Positions 45,199 to 55,556 of a stretch of DNA of 64,000 nucleotides are shown piece by piece. Both the position numbers and the translations under genes were made by a program. Source of the stretch: Crambe crambe (taxonomy: Eukaryota > Porifera > Demospongiae > Poecilosclerida > Crambeidae). The stretch covers positions 4,110,404 through 4,174,403 of the forward strand of contig OZ004597.1 of assembly GCA_963924555.1 (NCBI GenBank), read 5' to 3'. Position 1 is the first letter of the stretch. Every line of letters starts with the position of its first letter. The notes beneath the pieces were generated by a model that worked only from the letters and a program-made list of their open reading frames with translations, was not told the origin of the DNA and searched no databases.

Positions 45199-45943
45199 TT
45201 AATTATTTTGAGTTCTCAAAGAACTTTGAAAAGGTGCAGATAAACTCCTCCTCCTTGTTGCAACAAAATGTAATCTCTCTAGTAAATCACCTTGTTCATC
45301 TCTGGCATCATGTGATCTTCGACGTTGACGATGAGTATTGATAGCGGATGCAACTGTGTGAATAGGTGCAGCAGAGTGCCTTCTCATTCTAGATTCAGAT
45401 CCACTTGAATTTCTTCGTATTCTTTGAGTCTGGCTTGATAGTAAAATTGGAAAGTGAATGTGATGAGAAACGTTTAGCTGTTCATTAGATTTGGTACAAT
45501 TAGGAGAATTATGATGACAAACTAAATTACTGTCTGGAGAGTTAGTTCTTAGGGTATTAAAAGTACTGCTTGGCCCACCTACAGACCAAGAACCATTTGG
45601 CATAGAATCACTTGAATAATTTGTCTGGTGCAGATAGCATGGTGGAATTTGTGTGGAACTCCTCCTTATTGGTGAAGTAGAGTCCAATGAGTTCGGGAAA
45701 CTGCATCTACTTCCATGATTATGTGTATGTGAACGAAATAAATATTGATCACTGAAGTCAGTAGATGCCGAGAAAACTATGTCAATATCCACTCCAGCTG
45801 TCGTAAGTTGGCTCAATGCAAAATTAGTATCCAATTTAGATTCAAAGTTTGGTACACTACGATCTGCAACTTCCTTGCTTTCTTCTGGATTAGGAACAAC
45901 TTGCTCTTCTGAATTACTTGCTTCAAAAATCTTTGCATCAGAC
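45199..45943 (-). CDS. STK40: STK40 exon 6: C-terminal tail
   Basis: Residues 308-555 and TAA. Begins LSDAKIFEASNSEEQVVPNP (VP motif at residues 324-325) and ends in an Arg/Ser-rich segment (INTHRQRRRSHDARDEQG, then RRRSLSAPFQ, possible phosphosite clusters). It is longer than the human tail and low in complexity. No domain recognised beyond the VP motif. Confidence 0.9.
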
Positions 45944-47499
45944 CTACATTAATTAAATAAACTAACACATTTAGCCAATTTCATTTAGTTATATACATAC
46001 AGTGAAGCAAGTTGTTGCTGTGCTATTTCCAAAGATTCCATAGCAGTTAACCTTCTTTTAGGATCTTTTACTATCAACATTTTGATAAAATCAAATAATT
46101 TCCTTTGAGTAGTGCTAAAAACATAAAGTAAATGTGTCATGTAATTTAATAAATATACGTATACTCAATCAATTCATGCATGAACTTCCAAGCACTCTAC
46201 ATAAATGGGGATATTTACTAATATGGGACAAGGTATCTCCAAAGGTATTGTTATAGAATTTTGCCTCTTAGTCTTTTCCTCAATTTATGATACTAGCTAT
46301 TGAAATTTCACTTTTAACTGAGCATGCCATTGTCAATAGTGTTATACTTGTCAAATGTTAGTAACGGGAGGTATATTACACTTGTCAGGGTGAGATATGG
46401 CCAAGCCCCCCCCCCCCCTCGACTCCTGAAATATTAATATATTAATCTTGTAATCAATATCAATTAGGATGTCTGTGAACTAACCTTGGAACAATGAAAT
46501 CTGCAGAACAAATCTTTCTGAACAATTCTTGAGGATCATTATCAAAAAATGGAAATTGTCCACACACCATAGTATACAAAATAACACCCATAGCCCACAT
46601 ATCACTAGCTTTTCCATCATAAGGATTGCCTATAGTGTATTGTATTATATAATGTCACTACTTTGAGTATCCAATTATACTTACCACCCAAAATATCTGG
46701 ACTAACATATGCCAAACTTCCACACTGATCGGTAAGTACATCATTATCACGTACCAAGTGCTTACTCAAAGCAAAATTGATGAACACTACATCCTTACTC
46801 CTAATGAATAAAGTTTTTGTTTATGACTGTAATTATGAAAAGGAAAATTATATACCAAGTAGTAGAAAGAAAATAAAGACAGTACTCTAGAGAATTATTA
46901 CCTCTTGTTGTATATCATGTTTCCAAGTTTCAGATCTCGGTGTACAATATTTTTCTGAGGTTGAGAGATATAATATTTTTCTTATACATATAAAATATAC
47001 TGACCTGATGAAGAGCTGTTAAAGTTGCTGCTATATTGCAAAATATTTCCAGAGCTTCTCTTTCTGATAATATTTTTTTTTGAATAATATAATGTTGAAG
47101 ATTAATATAATCTTTATAAAGACCCTTCTTATCATATTCATGAGCTATTAGGCAATCCAATACAAGTATGAATTTATTACGATACTTGAAAAGCCCATGA
47201 TGATGAATAACTTGAGGTTGATCTTGTAACAATAGTAGAATGAGATGTTCATTATGAAGCAGAGCTTTCCCTTGACTGTATTCACTTGTCATTTCATCGT
47301 TAGGACCTTGTAAAACCTTGAATATTACATACTCATCAGAATCTTCTCGTTTTGCTATATATTCCGTTATATTTTTTACTGGATGATTTGCAAAATTAAC
47401 TGATGGTCCAATAAAGAAATCTCCTTGTTGCAAACCATTGTTTAACGATATTCTGCTAGTATCAAATTGATCATTGCCAGTAAGGGTTGTACCAGACAT
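45199..47499 (-). CDS. STK40: STK40 (SgK495) pseudokinase
   Basis: Tribbles-related pseudokinase that acts as a scaffold, in vertebrates with the ubiquitin ligase COP1. Six exons: 47005-47499 (in an exon starting at 47512), 46902-46954, 46685-46800, 46485-46629, 46001-46114, 45199-45943; all phases agree, 555 residues (human 435). STK40 blocks: HHHGLFKYRNKFILVLDCL, INLQHYIIQKKILSERE, KNIVHRDLKLGNMIYNKR, CGSLAYVSPDIL, ASDMWAMGVILY, CGQFPFFDNDPQELFRKI, VKDPKRRLTA. The beta-3 Lys (K61) and HRD (170-172) are kept. DFG is replaced by NFA (191-193), as human STK40 has NFC, so catalysis is unlikely. There is no Gly-rich loop. The C-terminal 248 residues are Ser/Arg/His-rich, with a possible COP1-binding VP motif (EEQVVPN). 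The start is the first Met after an in-exon acceptor; a 5' coding exon cannot be excluded. Confidence 0.95.
46001..46114 (-). CDS. STK40: STK40 exon 5: end of kinase-like domain
   Basis: Residues 270-307. STTQRKLFDFIKMLIVKDPK then RRLTAMESLEI, subdomain XI with the structural Arg (DPxxRLT). Phases 2 and 2. Confidence 0.93.
46485..46629 (-). CDS. STK40: STK40 exon 4: subdomains IX-X
   Basis: Residues 222-269. GNPYDGKASDMWAMGVILYT with the DxW Asp of the F helix, then MVCGQFPFFDNDPQELFRKI, nearly identical in pattern to human STK40. Confidence 0.95.
46685..46800 (-). CDS. STK40: STK40 exon 3: degraded DFG and activation segment
   Basis: Residues 183-221. SKDVVFINFALSKHLVRDND: the metal-binding DFG is NFA. 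The segment ends SLAYVSPDILG in place of APE. These losses match the STK40 family and not a decayed active kinase. Confidence 0.95.
46902..46954 (-). CDS. STK40: STK40 exon 2: HRD loop
   Basis: Residues 166-182 plus two bases: KNIVHRDLKLGNMIYNK, intact catalytic-loop HRD and Asn. Phase 0 start, donor GAG/GTAATA. Confidence 0.95.
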
Positions 47500-47512
47500 G
47501 ATGTAACCACCA
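47005..47512 (-). CDS. STK40: STK40 exon 1 (coding from 47499)
   Basis: Residues 1-165, N-lobe: QQGDFFIGPSVNFANHPVKN replaces the Gly-rich loop, YVIFKVLQG holds K61, and HHHGLF plus LVLDCLIAHEY mark the family. The acceptor TTTTTTCAG at 47513-47521 means at least one upstream, probably non-coding, exon. Codons before the ATG in the exon are open (GGYI). Confidence 0.9.
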
Positions 47513-47639
47513 CTGAAAAAAATACATACCAAGTAATTATCAAGTAGGAAATAAAAATACATACAAAGTAGAAATTATATACCAAGTAGAAAAAACAACA
47601 ACAAAAAAAACAACAAAAACGTAATTCTAAATAATCATC

Positions 47640-48895
47640 AAAGTACGTTTCTTTCCTGCATACCACAGAGCTTCACTGCCATCAAGGATCTCTAAAGTAC
47701 CTTTGTCCTTCTTCATGCTATTAACTTAGAGAGTGCCTAACTCTACTTTGTTTCGGACTGCACATCAGGTCAGAATTTGTACTACCATCTCAATGTTGAT
47801 GATCTTTACCATACAATCTAAGAACACGTGCAAGCAGAATTCTTTTTGCAGACAGAGATGAGACTCTACTAACCAGTATATACGTGCAAGTCTTGTGGCC
47901 ATCACAGTTACTTCAATTATAAGATTTGCACACCTCCCCTTCAGTAAGAAATCTGTGTAAGTAAAGAATACAATGTAGGCCGTTCTGGAGGTAGGCCCAA
48001 GGGTATTGGTGCCAGTGATGGTTACTCTGTAGGCTATTCCGGAGAGGCACTGGTGCCAGTAGGCCCAAGGGCACCGGTGCCAGCGATGGTTACTCTGTAG
48101 GCCGTTCTGGAGGGGCACTGTGGTGCCAGTAGGCAGTTATAAGAGATAGTTACTCTGTAGAGGGGCACTGTGGTGCCAGTAGGCAGTTATAAGAGATAGT
48201 TACTCTGTAGAGGGGCACTGTGGTGCCAGTAGGCAGTTATAAGAGATAGTTACTCTGTAGAGGGGCACTGTGGTGCCAGTAGGCAGTTATAAGAGATAGT
48301 TACTCTGTAGAGGGGCACTGTGGTGCCAGTAGGCAGTTCTAGAGATAGTTACTCTGTAGAGGGGCACTGTGGTGCCAGTAGGCAGTTCTAGAGATAGTTA
48401 CTCTGTAGAGGGGCACTGTGGTGCCAGTAGGCAGTTCTAGAGATAGTTACTCTGTAGGCCGTTCTGAAGGGGTACTAGTGCCAGTAGGCAGTTGTGGACG
48501 TAGGCCCAAGGGCACTGGTGCCAGTGAAGGTTACTCCACTATCAGGCTGTTCTGGAGGGCACTAGGATTTCTGAGGGTAATAAATCGTTACTGTGATAAA
48601 CTAGTTTACCTCTTCTTGCAGGCCATCCATCATCATATTAAATAAATTTTGTGCAGGTTGAATCATGCCATACAACTTGTCTTCCTCCTTCAACCACTTC
48701 TGCCACCACAACACATTATCATTCCTACTGCACCTCCACCACTGCCCCCTCCACTAGGACCATAAGACCAAAGATACATTCACACACTACCCTATAACTT
48801 ATTATTGTAATGAATAATATATAAATAGGTATAATAACCACAAATATCATGTGCTGTATACTGCTCTATTTTATATGTCGGTTACGCTTGAAAAA
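47640..48895. mobile_element. Family C dispersed element, copy 2 (with minisatellite)
   Basis: Starts 'cataccacagagcttcactg', contains 'atctctaaagtacctttgtc', 'ccttcagtaagaaatctgtg', the expanded 50-base tandem array, 'taaactagtttacctcttct' and ends at 'gtcggttacgcttgaaaa'. Same block order as the 49.0, 51.5 and 53.9 kb copies. Lies upstream of STK40. Confidence 0.65.
48111..48465. repeat. 50-base minisatellite, about seven copies
   Basis: Unit contains 'ggggcactgtggtgccagta', 'ggcagttataagagatagt' and 'tactctgtaga'. 'tggtgccagt' starts at 48121, 48171, 48221, 48271, 48321, 48370 and 48419. The first units are virtually identical (period 50); the last ones carry 'ttctagagat' in place of 'ttataagagat' (period 49). 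Recent expansion inside family C. Confidence 0.95.
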
Positions 48896-48954
48896 AAGAA
48901 AAAAGAAAAAAAAGAGGAAAAACATAATGTAATGTAACGTAATCTAAATAAATA

Positions 48955-49510
48955 ATCAAAGCGCGTTTTTTCCCTGTGTACCACACGAGCTTCACTGCCA
49001 TCACGGATCTCTAAGTACTTTTATCTTTCTTCATGCTACTAACTTAGAATGCCTACCTCTACTTCGTTTTGGACTGTGGATCGCATCAGGTCAGAAATTG
49101 TACTACTGTCTCCATGTTGACAATCTTTACCAATCTAAGAACACGTGCAAGCAGAGTTCTTTATCTTTCTCACCTGAAGCGGCAAGCCTTGATTGCAGAC
49201 AGAGATGAGACTCTGCTAACCAGTGTGTACGTACCTCTAAGAATGCAATGTAGGCTGTTCTGGAGGTAGGCCCAAGGGCACTGGTGCCAGAGACTGCGGT
49301 TTACCTCTTCTTGCAGGCCATCCATCTGAGTCTTTGTGCAGGTCAAATCATGCCATATCACTAGACTTCCTCCTGTCACCACTTCACCCATCACAACACA
49401 TTATCACTCCTACTGCACCACCAATGCCCCCTCCACTAGCACCACAAGACCAAAGATACTTTCACACCCTACCCTATAACGTACTTGGTATGTCGGTTAC
49501 GCTTGAAAAA
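48955..49510. repeat. Family C dispersed element, copy 3
   Basis: 'accacacgagcttcactgcc' through 'ggactgtggatcgcatcagg', 'ggcccaagggcactggtgcc', 'gtttacctcttcttgcaggc' and the terminal 'gtcggttacgcttgaaaa' followed by an A-rich tail. A 3' A-rich tail with a constant end suggests a retroposed element. Confidence 0.6.
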
Positions 49511-49574
49511 ACAAAACAAAACAAAACAAAAAACAACAAAAAAAACAACAAAAACATAAATATAATAATTATAA

Positions 49575-49990
49575 TGTAACCAAAGCACATTTCTTCCCTG
49601 AGTACCTCAGTGCTTTGTCGCCATCATGGATCTCTAAAGCAATTCTGTCCTTCGCATCAGATCAGAAATTGTACTACCTTCTGCAATCCTTTCTTTCTTC
49701 AAGCGATTTTGATAATGTCTGGTTCTTATACCAAGTTGTGCAAGTCTTGTGGTCACCTCAGTCACTTCAATTGCAAGGTTTGCAAAAAATTTAGCTCTCC
49801 CCTTCAGAAAGAAATAGTAATGAATACAATGTAGGCCATTCAGCTTCTGGAGGTAGGCCCAAGGGTGTGTGTCTGGAGGTAGGCCAATGGTGCCAATGAG
49901 AGTTACTCCGTAGGCTGTTCTAGAGGGCACTGTGGTTATGCAGTAAATTATTACTTTGATAAACCAGTTTACCTCTTCTTAGCACCTACT
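49575..49990 (+). repeat. Family C dispersed element, copy 4, with zinc-finger-like frame
   Basis: An open frame at about 49715-49834 reads KLCKSCGHLSHFNCKVCKKF (two CxxC pairs with His between), then SSPLQKE. The same stretch is present, broken, at 19.8, 47.9 and 52.5 kb. This suggests the family once encoded a small zinc-binding domain. Confidence 0.45.
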
Positions 49991-50149
49991 ATCCAGAGAG
50001 GCTGTAGAAATCACATACACATATGTATGTATGCCTGAGAGTAGATATATTATACAAATCGGAATTGAATATGGTGAGTTCTTTCACAAGTTCGGTGAGT
50101 GAAAATACAGCCTATGAGTGGTATATTCCACGAGTATGATAAATGATTT

Positions 50150-50960
50150 ATTCTATACTTGATTCAGCGAGTGAGTGAGCTGAGAATCTTTCAGGTAATG
50201 ACTCATTGAAATTGTAATTATATGTATATATCTAGGTCTACATTCCAAAATGCCCCAGGCGTATGTACGTACAGTGGTACGTGTCCTGAATTAGTAGCAC
50301 TGCGTGTGCATAATGCACATGCTCCAATTGTGATTGAGCTAGATACAGCATAGAGATATCGATAGTGTGCTTGGCTTATCTAAGTGCTTGTAGTAGTTGT
50401 TGTAGAGGCTCTAGGCTTATCTAAGTGTTTTTGTTATATATAAACTAGGGTATGTTTGTGTAACATTCAATCCGGGAGTGAGTGAAGCAGTTGGTGAAAG
50501 TACAACTTTGACTTATTGGGCTAAGATATTGCAGTGGTTGTGGCACAGGAGGCTGTATAATGCTTATTGACTTACCAAATATATAAGACTTATTACATGA
50601 GTCAGTGTGAAATATCTTGCCATATCTCACAGCTGACAAGTGTAATAAGTGATTTATTCTTACAACTAACAAGTCTAAGGAGTGTTTATAGCCATCATAT
50701 AAACATATGTCTGTAGGAAGCTGTTATGAGAACCTGTAATTCTCACCATGAAGCACTTTAGATAAGCCTAGCAGCCTACCAGGCCCTACAAACAACTAAT
50801 GCACTTCAATAAACCACTGTAAGATTCAATTAAGCTTGCCTATCATCTTCAGAAATGTCGGCCAAAAAGGTTACTAGGCCAGTCTGCACATGTGCAGTAT
50901 ACTGTTGAATATAATGTTGAATATGAGGATTTATTCAATGGCTGGTCTATGGGGAAAATG
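50150..50960. repeat. Dispersed repeat family F, copies 2
   Basis: Blocks 'tctaggtctacattccaaaa', 'tgccccaggcgtatgtacgt', 'catgctccaattgtgattga' and 'ggcttatctaagtg', shared with 18.5-19.1, 53.4-53.9 and 59.3-59.6 kb. Confidence 0.55.
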
Positions 50961-50989
50961 TACTAGTGGGCGTGGTATGTAAGAATAAA

Positions 50990-51034
50990 TATATATATAT
51001 GGGGAATGTAAGAATAAATATATATATATATGGT
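50990..51034. repeat. Short tandem duplication with AT microsatellite
   Basis: 'gtaagaataaatatatatatatgg' occurs twice in tandem (period about 33). Confidence 0.75.
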
Positions 51035-51444
51035 GAATCTCAATTGACATGACAAGTGTGTGTCTTGCTCTCCAATAAAATCTTCTAAAGAGTTGAAGCA
51101 CTAAAGAATACTTGCTAGCTTGCATTGCACATTGCCCTAGTATACTTACAAATAAGCATTTGTAAGTTGTTATGGTTATTTATAGCAGACAGGCTATTCC
51201 ATATAGATGTTGACTTGTAAGTGGCTAGGTGGCTGCAGCTGTAATACTTACCACAAGCTCTGAAATAAGCCTATTCTCTACTGACAAAAGCTTAGAGTTG
51301 CCTTGGAAATTATGACTGTGTGCATGCTCAGTACAGTGTGAGATAACTCCGTGAGATGTGTCATGCTTGGCCTATGGGAAGATACTATTGTAACTATATA
51401 ATAACAATTTCAATGAGTCATGACCTGAGAGTCGTTCCGCTCCC

Positions 51445-52070
51445 TCGCTGCAAATAAATTTTGTGCAGGTCAAATCATGCCATACCACTGCCACCACTTC
51501 CTCCACCACCATCCCTACTGCACCTCCATCACTGCCCCCTCCAATAGCACCACAAGACCAAAGACACTTTCACACCCTATATTGTAATGAATAAGCACAA
51601 GCATGCTGCTCTACTTGGTAGCCCAAGGGCACTGATGCCAGTGATGGTTACTCTGTAGGCCGTTCTGGAGGGGCACTGTGGTGCCAGTAGGCATTCTAGA
51701 GATAGGCCCAAGGGCACTAGTAGTGCCAGTGATGGGAATGAAGGTTACTCCACTATTAGGCTGTTCTGGATGGCACTGGGATCTCTGAGTGTAATAAATC
51801 GTTACTGTGATAAACTAGTTTACCTCTTTTTGCAGGCTATCCATCTAAGCCTCATATTAAATAAATTTTGTGCAGGTCGAATACCACTTGTCTTCCCCCT
51901 GCCACAACACATCATCATTCCTACTGCACCTCCTCCACTGCCCCCTACCACAAGACCAAAGATACTTTCACACCCTACCCCATAACTTATTATTGTAATG
52001 AATATGGTATGATAAGCACAATTGTGTCATGCCCAGCCCAAAAATCAAAGAAGCTGCTTGAACTTTAAAT
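51445..52070. repeat. Family C dispersed element, copies 5
   Basis: Two overlapping partial copies: 'gtgcaggtcaaatcatgcca' occurs near 51464 and again as 'gtgcaggtcgaataccactt' near 51871. Each is followed by the 'cctactgcacctcc' and 'agacac/agatactttcacaccc' blocks, with one 'ggcactgtggtgccagtagg' unit between. Confidence 0.55.
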
Positions 52071-52204
52071 TGCATAAAGTGCTACAACCAACCCACACAC
52101 TGTTTTTTAACTCGCCTACGCAGGACAGGGGCACAGTGCAACCTTACAGGGCACTCTAGGAGCAAGCTGGCATGCAGAATGCAAGCCCGTGCTGTAAGAC
52201 AGCT

Positions 52205-52535
52205 TGGAAATTCTGGCCTGAGTACCTCAGCGCTTTGCTGCCTTCACGGATCTCTAAAGCAACTTCATCTTTCTCCATGCTATTAACTTAGACCGCCTAA
52301 CTCTACTTCGTTTTGGACTGTGGATCAGGTCAGAAATTGTACTACAGTCTCCATATTGACGATCTTTACCATACAATTTAAGAACACATGCAAGCAGAGT
52401 TCTTTAGCTTTCTCACCTGTAGTGGAAAGCCTTGATTGCAGACAGAGATGAGACTCCTGCTAACCAGTGTATACATGCAAGTCTTGTGGCCATCACAGTT
52501 ACTTCAACTGTAAAGTTTGCAAAAAATTTAATTGC
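52205..52535. repeat. Family C dispersed element, copy 6 (5' part only)
   Basis: 'gagtacctcagcgctttgct', 'cttcgttttggactgtggat', 'tgcaagtcttgtggccatca'. Truncated where family F sequence ('ggtcatggctcattgaaatt') begins. Confidence 0.55.
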
Positions 52536-52592
52536 AGCGAGCGAGCTGACTCTCAGGTCATGGCTCATTGAAATTGTAAATATATATATATG

Positions 52593-52885
52593 AAAGGAAA
52601 AAAATTTATGCTAAATAAAAAGACCATGTAGGGTTAGCCTGTACTTTAACAGTTTCTGTCAACAAAAATAAAAATAATGCTGCCTTCAATAATAATCCCT
52701 ACATCACTGCCTCCCACCAAGGTGCTTTAATTGTTCATGTCAGTATAAAAGTGTTCTGCTTGGTTTCGGCAGTGATGTAGGGATTATTATTGAAGGCAGC
52801 ATTATTTTGATTTTTGTTGACAGAAACTGTTAAAGCACAGGCTAACCCTACATGGCCTTTTTATTTAGCATAAATTTTTTTCTTT
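52593..52885. mobile_element. Foldback MITE with 115-base arms
   Basis: Left arm 52593-52711 and right arm 52769-52885 are nearly perfect inverted copies: for example 'ctgttaaagcacaggctaac' pairs with 'gttagcctgtactttaacag'. The loop is about 57 bases. A family A type end palindrome ('agagagtgctactgcactctct', 53417-53438) lies downstream, as also happens for the hairpin at 32.4 kb. Confidence 0.85.
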
Positions 52886-53439
52886 TCACTTGTTTGTTTA
52901 CTTTTTGTATGACCTTTGAATATTGTTTTCAAAAATTAATTAATAGCTGGTTGGCATGCGCGTACGTGCACGTGATAGTGACAGACGCGCGCGCATGACA
53001 AATGATGTCATTTCAAAATGGCTGACATAGTTATGATGAAAAGTCGTTCGATATGAGTGATCATTTTGAAGGGAAACTGTGGATATAATGATGGTAAAAG
53101 CACATTGTGTGGTTATAACTGCACAAGTTGATATGAATTTCATTGTCGTATATGAAAGGATCATGGAGTTACAGCCGTCAAAGAAGATGAATCTGATGAT
53201 GATGAACGAATCATAAAAATTTTAGATTTAGGCGGCGGCTGGTGCCGATCGTTGACGCTGTTCTGTAGGAGTTTGAGCGGTCATATCATCTTATGCATTG
53301 TTTTCCAGATGTAAGAAGTTTAGTTGAGCCTGTACCAAGAATAGAAGAGATACAGAGAGTCTAGTTTGTATTGTTCTAATGAGAGGAGCCACGCCCATTC
53401 CATGCCAACCCTACATAGAGAGTGCTACTGCACTCTCTG

Positions 53440-53910
53440 ATATATCTAGCTAGGTCTACACTCCAAAATGCCCCAGTTGTATGTACTTATGTAAGTAGTT
53501 TAGTGTCATGCATGGTAGTGCCCCTGTGCATGCATGCATTTATGCACAAGCTCCAATTGTAATTGCTTGATTGATTTCTACATTGCTTTGTTTATAGTAG
53601 GGCTAGGCTTATCTAAGTGGATTGTAGGCACTAGACTATCTAAGTGTTTTGTGGTAAGTACTTAGCTTTCTATGCATGCAGCTGCCTGCTACTTACATAA
53701 CTCAACAGCAGAGCACAAATGAGCAGGCACAAGGCAGCTTGAGGCACTAGGTGCTTTGAGGTAAGCATTACAGTTTTCTATGTATGCAGCTGCCTGCCAC
53801 TTACCTCACATCAAAATCCTCTAAGGAGTTGAAAGCACAAATGAATAGCTATCAGCACAAAAGCCTATAGGAATACTTGCTCACTCGCTCACTGTGACTC
53901 AAATGTTGTA
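53440..53910. repeat. Dispersed repeat family F, copy 4
   Basis: 'tctaggtctacactccaaaa', 'tgccccag(t/g)(t/c)gtatgtac', 'caagctccaattgtaattgc', 'cttatctaagtg' and 'tgcctgc(t/c)acttac' (internal duplication near 53670 and 53785). Confidence 0.55.
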
Positions 53911-53929
53911 CATTATCTGTATAAGAATA

Positions 53930-54440
53930 TAATGCAGGCTGTTCTGGAGGGTACTGGTGCCAGTAGGCAGTTCTGGAGATAGGCCCAAGGGCACTGGTGC
54001 CAGTGATGGTTACTCTGTAGACCATTCTGGAGGGCACTGTTGTGCCAGTAGATAGTTCTAGAGATATAGGCCCAAGGGCACTGGTGCCAGTGATAGTTAC
54101 TCTGTAGGCCATTCTGAGGGGGACACTGGTGCAACTCTACTATTAGGCTGTTCTGGAGAGCACTGGATCTCAGGGTAATTGATAAACTAGTTTACCTCTT
54201 CTTGCAGGCCATCCATGTGATATTAAATAAATTTTGAGCAGGTTGAATCATGCCATAACCACTCGTCTTCCCCAACATATTATCATTCCTACTGCACCCC
54301 ACCACTGCCCTCTCCCTAGCACCACAAGACCAAAGATACTTTCACACCCTACCACTTATTATTGTAATGAATAATGTATAATAGGTCAAATAACATGCAC
54401 TGCATGCTGCTCTACTTAGTATGTCGGTTACGCTTGAAAA
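53930..54440. repeat. Family C dispersed element, copy 7
   Basis: Three diverged minisatellite units ('ggcactggtgccagtgat') followed by 'tttacctcttcttgcaggcc' and 'gtcggttacgcttgaaaa', then a long A run. Confidence 0.6.
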
Positions 54441-54467
54441 AAGAAGGAAAAAAAAAGAAGTATGTAA

Positions 54468-54470
<3 letters not shown>

Positions 54471-54541
<71 letters not shown>
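54471..54541. repeat. Poly(A) run followed by (TA)n
   Basis: About 32 As then about 19 TA units at the 3' end of family C copy 7. It looks like a retroposon tail that seeded a microsatellite. Confidence 0.9.
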
Positions 54542-54542
<1 letters not shown>

Positions 54543-54865
54543 AGTTTGAGTTAATGAGTGAATCATTTCTATCTATTAAGACAAGAATCATTTCATGATG
54601 AGCTTGAGATGGTGATCAAAGCAATTTTTTAAAACCCAGGTTCTGATCTGATATTTATCAGAGCAAGACATATATGAGAATCTTGTACAACCTCGTACAA
54701 TGATAAACTACTGGTGGATTTCAACTAATCTACTGCAGTATAAATTCTACATTCTTGTCATATAATTTATAATGTATTTTCGAGACCAAATAAATTTCAT
54801 GTTTCTCATTCCTACAATAAAATTCAGGATGCACACATGCACTTTAAAAACACACACACACATCA

Positions 54866-55166
54866 TGAGATAACTACGTGGTACTGCGGTTTTAGGGAAT
54901 CTTGCAAAATGCTGAGTGTGCATTCTCGCGCATGCTCAACTTTGAGCCTCGAGAGAAGGTGAATGGCATGCTAATAGGTTGGAACTATACTAGAACAGTC
55001 ACTAGCTAGCTCTTCAAAGCTTACTTCTCTAAAATTCGTTCCAAATCTGTGTAATTTCAAATTTTTAAGCAGTGTGCATGCGTAGTAGTCGGTTTATGGA
55101 TGACGCCTGACGATTAATATCCTAAAATTGCAGTATATCAGCTAACCACGTGGTACATACTTGATC
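54866..55166. mobile_element. Short MITE with 'tactgcggttttagg' ends
   Basis: 'acgtggtactgcggttttag' near 54877 is the imperfect complement of 'ctaaaattgcagtatatcag' and 'accacgtggtac' near 55120-55158. Related ends ('cttaaaaccgcagtagttat') occur at 41584-41603. About 300 bases, no ORF. Confidence 0.5.
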
Positions 55167-55340
55167 AAGCAAATGACCTAGCTAGTTTGGTGATGTACGT
55201 TACTTTGAACATCTGTAAAGAGATCGTCATTGCATTTTTTCTTGGAATATGTTTGAAATACAAGTTGACTGGACTTTTGCCAAGTTATTGGAGGTTATGA
55301 TTGTTTCCATGCCCACCCCCTCAACTGTTTTGGATCTCTT

Positions 55341-55425
55341 ATCTGTGAAATAAGCCACAACACAAATTCTCAACGACTCTCCTATCTGTGAAATAAGCCA
55401 CAACACGAATTCTCCTCCCAATGAA
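55341..55425. repeat. Two-copy 42-base tandem duplication
   Basis: 'atctgtgaaataagccacaa' starts at 55341 and again at 55383. Non-coding as far as I can tell. Confidence 0.85.
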
Positions 55426-55556
55426 AGGGTCTAGGTATCTCTAGGTTTCAATGTTGACCAGTGTTGTAGGATGATGGAAGTTTTGTTCGCTATCGCTATG
55501 ATTTTATATCTGTGCCTATAACAACTCAGCAAAGTGCTGTGACCGAGGAGGTAGAT

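Noticed and set aside
47513..47562. Upstream Met that would extend the STK40 N-terminus
   Set aside because: The extra residues lie before a polypyrimidine tract and acceptor, so they are intronic; the start at 47499 is used.
48111..48465. CRISPR-like regular repeats
   Set aside because: Units are head-to-tail with no unique spacers, in a eukaryotic retroposon-like element; this is a minisatellite.
53852..54134. Minus-strand repetitive frame ([13 protein letters not shown]) as a repeat protein gene
   Set aside because: It is the translation of the family C minisatellite unit; the same peptide appears wherever the repeat occurs and no start or splice context supports it.
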